From: Brachionus manjavacas
Lineage: Eukaryota; Rotifera; Eurotatoria; Ploima; Brachionidae
Length of the DNA: 64,000 nt
Direction of reading: 5' to 3'
Assembly: GCA_019054805.1 (NCBI GenBank)
Contig: JAHQIY010000016.1
Coordinates: forward strand, 1-64,000
Shown in pieces: positions 15,001 to 29,400 of the stretch. Made by a program: the position numbers and the translations under genes. The notes beneath the pieces were generated by a model that was given only the letters and a program-made list of their open reading frames with translations, did not search any database and was not told the DNA's origin. How positions within the stretch are numbered: position 1 is the stretch's first letter; the number at the start of each line of letters is the position of its first letter.

Positions 15001-18000
15001 TACATGATACAATTTACAGGAGTCAAAAAAGTTAAAAGGACAAGATTTTAGGCGACTTCGAAAAAGAGCAAAAAACCCATTTTTTGACGTTTTTCAGATA
15101 GGTTTTTTGCAATGAATTTTTCGAATTATGGAAAACCGAAGACACCACTAGATAGATCTTGAAATTTTCTTGCCTTTGGCTTTTACAGATCAAGTAAAGG
15201 TCAAAGATTAGAAAAGTTATGCACATGGGAAACTTGCAAGTGATTACCAGTCACTTAGTTTTCAAGTCACTGCAAAATGGTCAATTTTTTAGCTACGATA
15301 ATGATTAATAGCTCAAATTCAAGAGCGCAAAAAGTTCTACATGATACAATTTACAGGAGTCAAAAAGTTAAAAGGACAAGATTTTAGGCGACTTCGAAAA
15401 AGAGCAAAAAACCCATTTTTTGACGTTTTTCAGATAGGTTTTTTGCAATGAATTTTTCGAATTATGGAAAACCGAAGACACCACTAGATAGATCTTGAAA
15501 TTTTCTTGCCTTTGGCTTTTACAGATCAAAAAAAGGTCAAAGATTAGAAAAGTTATGCACATGGGAAACTTGCAAGTGATTACCAGTCACTTAGTTTTCA
15601 AGTCACTGCAAAATGGTCAATTTTTTAGCTACGATAATGATTAATAGCTCAAATTCAAGAGCGCAAAAAGTTCTACATGATACAATTTACAGGAGTCAAA
15701 AAAGTTAAAAGGACAAGATTTTAGGCGACTTCGAAAAAGAGCAAAAAACCCATTTTTTGACGTTTTTCAGATAGGTTTTTTGCAATGAATTTTTCGAATT
15801 ATGGAAAACCGAAGACACCACTAGATAGATCTTGAAATTTTCTTGCCTTTGGCTTTTACAGATCAAAAAAAGGTCAAAGATTAGAAAAGTTATGCACATG
15901 GGAAACTTGCAAGTGATTACCAGTCACTTAGTTTTCAAGTCACTGCAAAATGGTCAATTTTTTAGCTACGATAATGATTAATAGCTCAAATTCAAGAGCG
16001 CAAAAAGTTCTACATGATACAATTTACAGGAGTCAAAAAAAGTTAAAAGGACAAGATTTTAGGCGACTTCGAAAAAGAGCAAAAAACCCATTTTTTGACG
16101 TTTTTCAGATAGGTTTTTTGCAATGAATTTTTCGAATTATGGAAAACCGAAGACACCACTAGATAGATCTTGAAATTTTCTTGCCTTTGGCTTTTACAGA
16201 TCAAAAAAAGGTCAAAGATTACGAAAAGTTATGCACATGGGAAACTTGCAAGTGATTACCAGTCACTTAGTTTTCAAGTCACTGCAAAATGGTCAATTTT
16301 TTAGCTACGATAATGATTAATAGCTCAAATTCAAGAGCGCAAAAAGTTCTACATGATACAATTTACAGGAGTCAAAAAAGTTAAAAGGACAAGATTTTAG
16401 GCGACTTCGAAAAAGAGCAAAAAACCCATTTTTTGACGTTTTTCAGATAGGTTTTTTGCAATGAATTTTTCGAATTATGGAAAACCGAAGACACCACTAG
16501 ATAGATCTTGAAATTTTCTTGCCTTTGGCTTTTACAGATCAAAAAAAGGTCAAAGATACGAAAAGTTATGCACATGGGAAACTTGCAAGTGATTACCAGT
16601 CACTTAGTTTTCAAGTCACTGCAAAATGGTCAATTTTTTAGCTACGATAATGATTAATAGCTCAAATTCAAGAGCGCAAAAAGTTCTACATGATACAATT
16701 TACAGGAGTCAAAAAAGTTAAAAGGACAAGATTTTAGGCGACTTCGAAAAAGAGCAAAAAACCCATTTTTTGACGTTTTTCAGATAGGTTTTTTGCAATG
16801 AATTTTTCGAATTATGGAAAACCGAAGACACCACTAGATAGATCTTGAAATTTTCTTGCCTTTGGCTTTTACAGATCAAAAAAGGTCAAAGATACGAAAA
16901 GTTATGCACATGGGAAACTTGCAAGTGATTACCAGTCACTTAGTTTTCAAGTCACTGCAAAATGGTCAATTTTTTAGCTACGATAATGATTAATAGCTCA
17001 AATTCAAGAGCGCAAAAAGTTCTACATGATACAATTTACAGGAGTCAAAAAAGTTAAAAGGACAAGATTTTAGGCGACTTCGAAAAAGAGCAAAAAACCC
17101 ATTTTTTGACGTTTTTCAGATAGGTTTTTTGCAATGAATTTTTCGAATTATGGAAAACCGAAGACACCACTAGATAGATCTTGAAATTTTCTTGCCTTTG
17201 GCTTTTACAGATCAAAAAAAGGTCAAAGATACGAAAAGTTATGCACATGGGAAACTTGCAAGTGATTACCAGTCACTTAGTTTTCAAGTCACTGCAAAAT
17301 GGTCAATTTTTTAGCTACGATAATGATTAATAGCTCAAATTCAAGAGCGCAAAAAGTTCTACATGATACAATTTACAGGAGTCAAAAAAAGTAAAAGGAC
17401 AAGATTTTAGGCGACTTCGAAAAAGAGCAAAAAACCCATTTTTTGACGTTTTTCAGATAGGTTTTTTGCAATGAATTTTTCGAATTATGGAAAACCGAAG
17501 ACACCACTAGATAGATCTTGAAATTTTCTTGCCTTTGGCTTTTACAGATCAAAAAAAGGTCAAAGATACGAAAAGTTATGCACATGGGAAACTTGCAAGT
17601 GATTACCAGTCACTTAGTTTTCAAGTCACTGCAAAATGGTCAATTTTTTAGCTACGATAATGATTAATAGCTCAAATTCAAGAGCGCAAAAAGTTCTACA
17701 TGATACAATTTACAGGAGTCAAAAAAGTTAAAAGGACAAGATTTTAGGCGACTTCGAAAAAGAGCAAAAAACCCATTTTTTGACGTTTTTCAGATAGGTT
17801 TTTTGCAATGAATTTTTCGAATTATGGAAAACCGAAGACACCACTAGATAGATCTTGAAATTTTCTTGCCTTTGGCTTTTACAGATCAAAAAAAGGTCAA
17901 AGATACGAAAAGTTATGCACATGGGAAACTTGCAAGTGATTACCAGTCACTTAGTTTTCAAGTCACTGCAAAATGGTCAATTTTTTAGCTACGATAATGA

Positions 18001-18064
18001 TTAATAGCTCAAATTCAAGAGCGCAAAAAGTTCTACATGATACAATTTACAGGAGTCAAAAAAG

Positions 18065-20424
18065 TTAAAAGGACAAGATTTTAGGCGACTTCGAAAAAGA
18101 GCAAAAAACCCATTTTTTGACGTTTTTCAGATAGGTTTTTTGCAATGAATTTTTCGAATTATGGAAAACCGAAGACACCACTAGATAGATCTTGAAATTT
18201 TCTTGCCTTTGGCTTTTACAGATCAAAAAAAGGTCAAAGATTAGAAAAGTTATGCACATGGGAAACTTGCAAGTGATTACCAGTCACTTAGTTTTCAAGT
18301 CACTGCAAAATGGTCAATTTTTTAGCTACGATAATGATTAATAGCTCAAATTCAAGAGCGCAAAAAGTTCTACATGATACAATTTACAGGAGTCAAAAAA
18401 GTTAAAAGGACAAGATTTTAGGCGACTTCGAAAAAGAGCAAAAAACCCATTTTTTGACGTTTTTCAGATAGGTTTTTTGCAATGAATTTTTCGAATTATG
18501 GAAAACCGAAGACACCACTAGATAGATCTTGAAATTTTCTTGCCTTTGGCTTTTACAGATCAAAAAAAGGTCAAAGATTAGAAAAGTTATGCACATGGGA
18601 AACTTGCAAGTGATTACCAGTCACTTAGTTTTCAAGTCACTGCAAAATGGTCAATTTTTTAGCTACGATAATGATTAATAGCTCAAATTCAAGAGCGCAA
18701 AAAGTTCTACATGATACAATTTACAGGAGTCAAAAAAGTTAAAAGGACAAGATTTTAGGCGACTTCGAAAAAGAGCAAAAAACCCATTTTTTGACGTTTT
18801 TCAGATAGGTTTTTTGCAATGAATTTTTCGAATTATGGAAAACCGAAGACACCACTAGATAGATCTTGAAATTTTCTTGCCTTTGGCTTTTACAGATCAA
18901 AAAAAGGTCAAAGATTAGAAAAGTTATGCACATGGGAAACTTGCAAGTGATTACCAGTCACTTAGTTTTCAAGTCACTGCAAAATGGTCAATTTTTTAGC
19001 TACGATAATGATTAATAGCTCAAATTCAAGAGCGCAAAAAGTTCTACATGATACAATTTACAGGAGTCAAAAAAGTTAAAAGGACAAGATTTTAGGCGAC
19101 TTCGAAAAAGAGCAAAAAACCCATTTTTTGACGTTTTTCAGATAGGTTTTTTGCAATGAATTTTTCGAATTATGGAAAACCGAAGACACCACTAGATAGA
19201 TCTTGAAATTTTCTTGCCTTTGGCTTTTACAGATCAAAAAAAGGTCAAAGATTAGAAAAGTTATGCACATGGGAAACTTGCAAGTGATTACCAGTCACTT
19301 AGTTTTCAAGTCACTGCAAAATGGTCAATTTTTTAGCTACGATAATGATTAATAGCTCAAATTCAAGAGCGCAAAAAGTTCTACATGATACAATTTACAG
19401 GAGTCAAAAAAGTTAAAAGGACAAGATTTTAGGCGACTTCGAAAAAGAGCAAAAAACCCATTTTTTGACGTTTTTCAGATAGGTTTTTTGCAATGAATTT
19501 TTCGAATTATGGAAAACCGAAGACACCACTAGATAGATCTTGAAATTTTCTTGCCTTTGGCTTTTACAGATCAAAAAAAGGTCAAAGATTAGAAAAGTTA
19601 TGCACATGGGAAACTTGCAAGTGATTACCAGTCACTTAGTTTTCAAGTCACTGCAAAATGGTCAATTTTTTAGCTACGATAATGATTAATAGCTCAAATT
19701 CAAGAGCGCAAAAAGTTCTACATGATACAATTTACAGGAGTCAAAAAAGTTAAAAGGACAAGATTTTAGGCGACTTCGAAAAAGAGCAAAAAACCCATTT
19801 TTTGACGTTTTTCAGATAGGTTTTTTGCAATGAATTTTTCGAATTATGGAAAACCGAAGACACCACTAGATAGATCTTGAAATTTTCTTGCCTTTGGCTT
19901 TTACAGATCAAAAAAAGGTCAAAGATTAGAAAAGTTATGCACATGGGAAACTTGCAAGTGATTACCAGTCACTTAGTTTTCAAGTCACTGCAAAATGGTC
20001 AATTTTTTAGCTACGATAATGATTAATAGCTCAAATTCAAGAGCGCAAAAAGTTCTACATGATACAATTTACAGGAGTCAAAAAAGTTAAAAGGACAAGA
20101 TTTTAGGCGACTTCGAAAAAGAGCAAAAAACCCATTTTTTGACGTTTTTCAGATAGGTTTTTTGCAATGAATTTTTCGAATTATGGAAAACCGAAGACAC
20201 CACTAGATAGATCTTGAAATTTTCTTGCCTTTGGCTTTTACAGATCAATAAAAGGTCAAAGATTAGAAAAGTTATGCACATGGGAAACTTGCAAGTGATT
20301 ACCAGTCACTTAGTTTTCAAGTCACTGCAAAATGGTCAATTTTTTAGCTACGATAATGATTAATAGCTCAAATTCAAGAGCGCAAAAAGTTCTACATGAT
20401 ACAATTTACAGGAGTCAAAAAAGT
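18065..20424. repeat. Locally homogenised run of satellite units
   Basis: Seven consecutive units (starting near 18065, 18402, 18739, 19076, 19413, 19750 and 20087) are spaced at exactly 337 bp and all carry the gattag variant. The first six appear identical over the compared region; the seventh has aataaaagg instead of an A-run. Units further left mix gatacg and gattag irregularly. This is what recent local amplification by unequal exchange would leave. Confidence 0.7.
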
Positions 20425-23400
20425 TAAAAGGACAAGATTTTAGGCGACTTCGAAAAAGAGCAAAAAACCCATTTTTTGACGTTTTTCAGATAGGTTTTTT
20501 GCAATGAATTTTTCGAATTATGGAAAACCGAAGACACCACTAGATAGATCTTGAAATTTTCTTGCCTTTGGCTTTTACAGATCAAAGTAAAGGTCAAAGA
20601 TTAGAAAAGTTATGCACATGGGAAACTTGCAAGTGATTACCAGTCACTTAGTTTTCAAGTCACTGCAAAATGGTCAATTTTTTAGCTACGATAATGATTA
20701 ATAGCTCAAATTCAAGAGCGCAAAAAGTTCTACATGATACAATTTACAGGAGTCAAAAAAGTTAAAAGGACAAGATTTTAGGCGACTTCGAAAAAGAGCA
20801 AAAAACCCATTTTTTGACGTTTTTCAGATAGGTTTTTTGCAATGAATTTTTCGAATTATGGAAAACCGAAGACACCACTAGATAGATCTTGAAATTTTCT
20901 TGCCTTTGGCTTTTACAGATCAAAAAAAGGTCAAAGATTAGAAAAGTTATGCACATGGGAAACTTGCAAGTGATTACCAGTCACTTAGTTTTCAAGTCAC
21001 TGCAAAATGGTCAATTTTTTAGCTACGATAATGATTAATAGCTCAAATTCAAGAGCGCAAAAAGTTCTACATGATACAATTTACAGGAGTCAAAAAAAGT
21101 TAAAAGGACAAGATTTTAGGCGACTTCGAAAAAGAGCAAAAAACCCATTTTTTGACGTTTTTCAGATAGGTTTTTTGCAATGAATTTTTCGAATTATGGA
21201 AAACCGAAGACACCACTAGATAGATCTTGAAATTTTCTTGCCTTTGGCTTTTACAGATCAAAAAAGGTCAAAGATTAGAAAAGTTATGCACATGGGAAAC
21301 TTGCAAGTGATTACCAGTCACTTAGTTTTCAAGTCACTGCAAAATGGTCAATTTTTTAGCTACGATAATGATTAATAGCTCAAATTCAAGAGCGCAAAAA
21401 GTTCTACATGATACAATTTACAGGAGTCAAAAAAGTTAAAAGGACAAGATTTTAGGCGACTTCGAAAAAGAGCAAAAAACCCATTTTTTGACGTTTTTCA
21501 GATAGGTTTTTTGCAATGAATTTTTCGAATTATGGAAAACCGAAGACACCACTAGATAGATCTTGAAATTTTCTTGCCTTTGGCTTTTACAGATCAAAAA
21601 AAGGTCAAAGATTAGAAAAGTTATGCACATGGGAAACTTGCAAGTGATTACCAGTCACTTAGTTTTCAAGTCACTGCAAAATGGTCAATTTTTTAGCTAC
21701 GATAATGATTAATAGCTCAAATTCAAGAGCGCAAAAAGTTCTACATGATACAATTTACAGGAGTCAAAAAAAGTTAAAAGGACAAGATTTTAGGCGACTT
21801 CGAAAAAGAGCAAAAAACCCATTTTTTGACGTTTTTCAGATAGGTTTTTTGCAATGAATTTTTCGAATTATGGAAAACCGAAGACACCACTAGATAGATC
21901 TTGAAATTTTCTTGCCTTTGGCTTTTACAGATCAAAAAAAGGTCAAAGATTAGAAAAGTTATGCACATGGGAAACTTGCAAGTGATTACCAGTCACTTAG
22001 TTTTCAAGTCACTGCAAAATGGTCAATTTTTTAGCTACGATAATGATTAATAGCTCAAATTCAAGAGCGCAAAAAGTTCTACATGATACAATTTACAGGA
22101 GTCAAAAAAAGTAAAAGGACAAGATTTTAGGCGACTTCGAAAAAGAGCAAAAAACCCATTTTTTGACGTTTTTCAGATAGGTTTTTTGCAATGAATTTTT
22201 CGAATTATGGAAAACCGAAGACACCACTAGATAGATCTTGAAATTTTCTTGCCTTTGGCTTTTACAGATCAAAAAAAGGTCAAAGATTAGAAAAGTTATG
22301 CACATGGGAAACTTGCAAGTGATTACCAGTCACTTAGTTTTCAAGTCACTGCAAAATGGTCAATTTTTTAGCTACGATAATGATTAATAGCTCAAATTCA
22401 AGAGCGCAAAAAGTTCTACATGATACAATTTACAGGAGTCAAAAAAGTTAAAAGGACAAGATTTTAGGCGACTTCGAAAAAGAGCAAAAAACCCATTTTT
22501 TGACGTTTTTCAGATAGGTTTTTTGCAATGAATTTTTCGAATTATGGAAAACCGAAGACACCACTAGATAGATCTTGAAATTTTCTTGCCTTTGGCTTTT
22601 ACAGATCAAAAAAAGGTCAAAGATTAGAAAAGTTATGCACATGGGAAACTTGCAAGTGATTACCAGTCACTTAGTTTTCAAGTCACTGCAAAATGGTCAA
22701 TTTTTTAGCTACGATAATGATTAATAGCTCAAATTCAAGAGCGCAAAAAGTTCTACATGATACAATTTACAGGAGTCAAAAAAGTTAAAAGGACAAGATT
22801 TTAGGCGACTTCGAAAAAGAGCAAAAAACCCATTTTTTGACGTTTTTCAGATAGGTTTTTTGCAATGAATTTTTCGAATTATGGAAAACCGAAGACACCA
22901 CTAGATAGATCTTGAAATTTTCTTGCCTTTGGCTTTTACAGATCAAAAAAGGTCAAAGATTAGAAAAGTTATGCACATGGGAAACTTGCAAGTGATTACC
23001 AGTCACTTAGTTTTCAAGTCACTGCAAAATGGTCAATTTTTTAGCTACGATAATGATTAATAGCTCAAATTCAAGAGCGCAAAAAGTTCTACATGATACA
23101 ATTTACAGGAGTCAAAAAAAGTTAAAAGGACAAGATTTTAGGCGACTTCGAAAAAGAGCAAAAAACCCATTTTTTGACGTTTTTCAGATAGGTTTTTTGC
23201 AATGAATTTTTCGAATTATGGAAAACCGAAGACACCACTAGATAGATCTTGAAATTTTCTTGCCTTTGGCTTTTACAGATCAAAAAAAGGTCAAAGATTA
23301 GAAAAGTTATGCACATGGGAAACTTGCAAGTGATTACCAGTCACTTAGTTTTCAAGTCACTGCAAAATGGTCAATTTTTTAGCTACGATAATGATTAATA

Positions 23401-26400
23401 GCTCAAATTCAAGAGCGCAAAAAGTTCTACATGATACAATTTACAGGAGTCAAAAAAAGTTAAAAGGACAAGATTTTAGGCGACTTCGAAAAAGAGCAAA
23501 AAACCCATTTTTTGACGTTTTTCAGATAGGTTTTTTGCAATGAATTTTTCGAATTATGGAAAACCGAAGACACCACTAGATAGATCTTGAAATTTTCTTG
23601 CCTTTGGCTTTTACAGATCAAAAAAAGGTCAAAGATACGAAAAGTTATGCACATGGGAAACTTGCAAGTGATTACCAGTCACTTAGTTTTCAAGTCACTG
23701 CAAAATGGTCAATTTTTTAGCTACGATAATGATTAATAGCTCAAATTCAAGAGCGCAAAAAGTTCTACATGATACAATTTACAGGAGTCAAAAAAAGTTA
23801 AAAGGACAAGATTTTAGGCGACTTCGAAAAAGAGCAAAAAACCCATTTTTTGACGTTTTTCAGATAGGTTTTTTGCAATGAATTTTTCGAATTATGGAAA
23901 ACCGAAGACACCACTAGATAGATCTTGAAATTTTCTTGCCTTTGGCTTTTACAGATCAAAAAAGGTCAAAGATTAGAAAAGTTATGCACATGGGAAACTT
24001 GCAAGTGATTACCAGTCACTTAGTTTTCAAGTCACTGCAAAATGGTCAATTTTTTAGCTACGATAATGATTAATAGCTCAAATTCAAGAGCGCAAAAAGT
24101 TCTACATGATACAATTTACAGGAGTCAAAAAAGTTAAAAGGACAAGATTTTAGGCGACTTCGAAAAAGAGCAAAAAACCCATTTTTTGACGTTTTTCAGA
24201 TAGGTTTTTTGCAATGAATTTTTCGAATTATGGAAAACCGAAGACACCACTAGATAGATCTTGAAATTTTCTTGCCTTTGGCTTTTACAGATCAAAAAAG
24301 GTCAAAGATTAGAAAAGTTATGCACATGGGAAACTTGCAAGTGATTACCAGTCACTTAGTTTTCAAGTCACTGCAAAATGGTCAATTTTTTAGCTACGAT
24401 AATGATTAATAGCTCAAATTCAAGAGCGCAAAAAGTTCTACATGATACAATTTACAGGAGTCAAAAAAAGTTAAAAGGACAAGATTTTAGGCGACTTCGA
24501 AAAAGAGCAAAAAACCCATTTTTTGACGTTTTTCAGATAGGTTTTTTGCAATGAATTTTTCGAATTATGGAAAACCGAAGACACCACTAGATAGATCTTG
24601 AAATTTTCTTGCCTTTGGCTTTTACAGATCAAAAAAAGGTCAAAGATTAGAAAAGTTATGCACATGGGAAACTTGCAAGTGATTACCAGTCACTTAGTTT
24701 TCAAGTCACTGCAAAATGGTCAATTTTTTAGCTACGATAATGATTAATAGCTCAAATTCAAGAGCGCAAAAAGTTCTACATGATACAATTTACAGGAGTC
24801 AAAAAAGTTAAAAGGACAAGATTTTAGGCGACTTCGAAAAAGAGCAAAAAACCCATTTTTTGACGTTTTTCAGATAGGTTTTTTGCAATGAATTTTTCGA
24901 ATTATGGAAAACCGAAGACACCACTAGATAGATCTTGAAATTTTCTTGCCTTTGGCTTTTACAGATCAAAAAAGGTCAAAGATTAGAAAAGTTATGCACA
25001 TGGGAAACTTGCAAGTGATTACCAGTCACTTAGTTTTCAAGTCACTGCAAAATGGTCAATTTTTTAGCTACGATAATGATTAATAGCTCAAATTCAAGAG
25101 CGCAAAAAGTTCTACATGATACAATTTACAGGAGTCAAAAAAGTTAAAAGGACAAGATTTTAGGCGACTTCGAAAAAGAGCAAAAAACCCATTTTTTGAC
25201 GTTTTTCAGATAGGTTTTTTGCAATGAATTTTTCGAATTATGGAAAACCGAAGACACCACTAGATAGATCTTGAAATTTTCTTGCCTTTGGCTTTTACAG
25301 ATCAAAAAAAGGTCAAAGATTAGAAAAGTTATGCACATGGGAAACTTGCAAGTGATTACCAGTCACTTAGTTTTCAAGTCACTGCAAAATGGTCAATTTT
25401 TTAGCTACGATAATGATTAATAGCTCAAATTCAAGAGCGCAAAAAGTTCTACATGATACAATTTACAGGAGTCAAAAAAGTTAAAAGGACAAGATTTTAG
25501 GCGACTTCGAAAAAGAGCAAAAAACCCATTTTTTGACGTTTTTCAGATAGGTTTTTTGCAATGAATTTTTCGAATTATGGAAAACCGAAGACACCACTAG
25601 ATAGATCTTGAAATTTTCTTGCCTTTGGCTTTTACAGATCAAAAAAAGGTCAAAGATTAGAAAAGTTATGCACATGGGAAACTTGCAAGTGATTACCAGT
25701 CACTTAGTTTTCAAGTCACTGCAAAATGGTCAATTTTTTAGCTACGATAATGATTAATAGCTCAAATTCAAGAGCGCAAAAAGTTCTACATGATACAATT
25801 TACAGGAGTCAAAAAAGTTAAAAGGACAAGATTTTAGGCGACTTCGAAAAAGAGCAAAAAACCCATTTTTTGACGTTTTTCAGATAGGTTTTTTGCAATG
25901 AATTTTTCGAATTATGGAAAACCGAAGACACCACTAGATAGATCTTGAAATTTTCTTGCCTTTGGCTTTTACAGATCAAAAAAAGGTCAAAGATACGAAA
26001 AGTTATGCACATGGGAAACTTGCAAGTGATTACCAGTCACTTAGTTTTCAAGTCACTGCAAAATGGTCAATTTTTTAGCTACGATAATGATTAATAGCTC
26101 AAATTCAAGAGCGCAAAAAGTTCTACATGATACAATTTACAGGAGTCAAAAAGTTAAAAGGACAAGATTTTAGGCGACTTCGAAAAAGAGCAAAAAACCC
26201 ATTTTTTGACGTTTTTCAGATAGGTTTTTTGCAATGAATTTTTCGAATTATGGAAAACCGAAGACACCACTAGATAGATCTTGAAATTTTCTTGCCTTTG
26301 GCTTTTACAGATCAAAAAAAGGTCAAAGATTAGAAAAGTTATGCACATGGGAAACTTGCAAGTGATTACCAGTCACTTAGTTTTCAAGTCACTGCAAAAT

Positions 26401-29400
26401 GGTCAATTTTTTAGCTACGATAATGATTAATAGCTCAAATTCAAGAGCGCAAAAAGTTCTACATGATACAATTTACAGGAGTCAAAAAAGTTAAAAGGAC
26501 AAGATTTTAGGCGACTTCGAAAAAGAGCAAAAAACCCATTTTTTGACGTTTTTCAGATAGGTTTTTTGCAATGAATTTTTCGAATTATGGAAAACCGAAG
26601 ACACCACTAGATAGATCTTGAAATTTTCTTGCCTTTGGCTTTTACAGATCAAAAAAAGGTCAAAGATTAGAAAAGTTATGCACATGGGAAACTTGCAAGT
26701 GATTACCAGTCACTTAGTTTTCAAGTCACTGCAAAATGGTCAATTTTTTAGCTACGATAATGATTAATAGCTCAAATTCAAGAGCGCAAAAAGTTCTACA
26801 TGATACAATTTACAGGAGTCAAAAAAGTTAAAAGGACAAGATTTTAGGCGACTTCGAAAAAGAGCAAAAAACCCATTTTTTGACGTTTTTCAGATAGGTT
26901 TTTTGCAATGAATTTTTCGAATTATGGAAAACCGAAGACACCACTAGATAGATCTTGAAATTTTCTTGCCTTTGGCTTTTACAGATCAAAAAAAGGTCAA
27001 AGATTAGAAAAGTTATGCACATGGGAAACTTGCAAGTGATTACCAGTCACTTAGTTTTCAAGTCACTGCAAAATGGTCAATTTTTTAGCTACGATAATGA
27101 TTAATAGCTCAAATTCAAGAGCGCAAAAAGTTCTACATGATACAATTTACAGGAGTCAAAAAAAGTTAAAAGGACAAGATTTTAGGCGACTTCGAAAAAG
27201 AGCAAAAAACCCATTTTTTGACGTTTTTCAGATAGGTTTTTTGCAATGAATTTTTCGAATTATGGAAAACCGAAGACACCACTAGATAGATCTTGAAATT
27301 TTCTTGCCTTTGGCTTTTACAGATCAAAAAAAGGTCAAAGATTAGAAAAGTTATGCACATGGGAAACTTGCAAGTGATTACCAGTCACTTAGTTTTCAAG
27401 TCACTGCAAAATGGTCAATTTTTTAGCTACGATAATGATTAATAGCTCAAATTCAAGAGCGCAAAAAGTTCTACATGATACAATTTACAGGAGTCAAAAA
27501 AGTTAAAAGGACAAGATTTTAGGCGACTTCGAAAAAGAGCAAAAAACCCATTTTTTGACGTTTTTCAGATAGGTTTTTTGCAATGAATTTTTCGAATTAT
27601 GGAAAACCGAAGACACCACTAGATAGATCTTGAAATTTTCTTGCCTTTGGCTTTTACAGATCAAAAAAAGGTCAAAGATTAGAAAAGTTATGCACATGGG
27701 AAACTTGCAAGTGATTACCAGTCACTTAGTTTTCAAGTCACTGCAAAATGGTCAATTTTTTAGCTACGATAATGATTAATAGCTCAAATTCAAGAGCGCA
27801 AAAAGTTCTACATGATACAATTTACAGGAGTCAAAAAAGTTAAAAGGACAAGATTTTAGGCGACTTCGAAAAAGAGCAAAAAACCCATTTTTTGACGTTT
27901 TTCAGATAGGTTTTTTGCAATGAATTTTTCGAATTATGGAAAACCGAAGACACCACTAGATAGATCTTGAAATTTTCTTGCCTTTGGCTTTTACAGATCA
28001 AAAAAAGGTCAAAGATTAGAAAAGTTATGCACATGGGAAACTTGCAAGTGATTACCAGTCACTTAGTTTTCAAGTCACTGCAAAATGGTCAATTTTTTAG
28101 CTACGATAATGATTAATAGCTCAAATTCAAGAGCGCAAAAAGTTCTACATGATACAATTTACAGGAGTCAAAAAGTTAAAAGGACAAGATTTTAGGCGAC
28201 TTCGAAAAAGAGCAAAAAACCCATTTTTTGACGTTTTTCAGATAGGTTTTTTGCAATGAATTTTTCGAATTATGGAAAACCGAAGACACCACTAGATAGA
28301 TCTTGAAATTTTCTTGCCTTTGGCTTTTACAGATCAAAAAAAGGTCAAAGATTAGAAAAGTTATGCACATGGGAAACTTGCAAGTGATTACCAGTCACTT
28401 AGTTTTCAAGTCACTGCAAAATGGTCAATTTTTTAGCTACGATAATGATTAATAGCTCAAATTCAAGAGCGCAAAAAGTTCTACATGATACAATTTACAG
28501 GAGTCAAAAAGTTAAAAGGACAAGATTTTAGGCGACTTCGAAAAAGAGCAAAAAACCCATTTTTTGACGTTTTTCAGATAGGTTTTTTGCAATGAATTTT
28601 TCGAATTATGGAAAACCGAAGACACCACTAGATAGATCTTGAAATTTTCTTGCCTTTGGCTTTTACAGATCAAAAAAAGGTCAAAGATACGAAAAGTTAT
28701 GCACATGGGAAACTTGCAAGTGATTACCAGTCACTTAGTTTTCAAGTCACTGCAAAATGGTCAATTTTTTAGCTACGATAATGATTAATAGCTCAAATTC
28801 AAGAGCGCAAAAAGTTCTACATGATACAATTTACAGGAGTCAAAAAAGTTAAAAGGACAAGATTTTAGGCGACTTCGAAAAAGAGCAAAAAACCCATTTT
28901 TTGACGTTTTTCAGATAGGTTTTTTGCAATGAATTTTTCGAATTATGGAAAACCGAAGACACCACTAGATAGATCTTGAAATTTTCTTGCCTTTGGCTTT
29001 TACAGATCAAAAAAAGGTCAAAGATACGAAAAGTTATGCACATGGGAAACTTGCAAGTGATTACCAGTCACTTAGTTTTCAAGTCACTGCAAAATGGTCA
29101 ATTTTTTAGCTACGATAATGATTAATAGCTCAAATTCAAGAGCGCAAAAAGTTCTACATGATACAATTTACAGGAGTCAAAAAGTTAAAAGGACAAGATT
29201 TTAGGCGACTTCGAAAAAGAGCAAAAAACCCATTTTTTGACGTTTTTCAGATAGGTTTTTTGCAATGAATTTTTCGAATTATGGAAAACCGAAGACACCA
29301 CTAGATAGATCTTGAAATTTTCTTGCCTTTGGCTTTTACAGATCAAAAAAAGGTCAAAGATTAGAAAAGTTATGCACATGGGAAACTTGCAAGTGATTAC

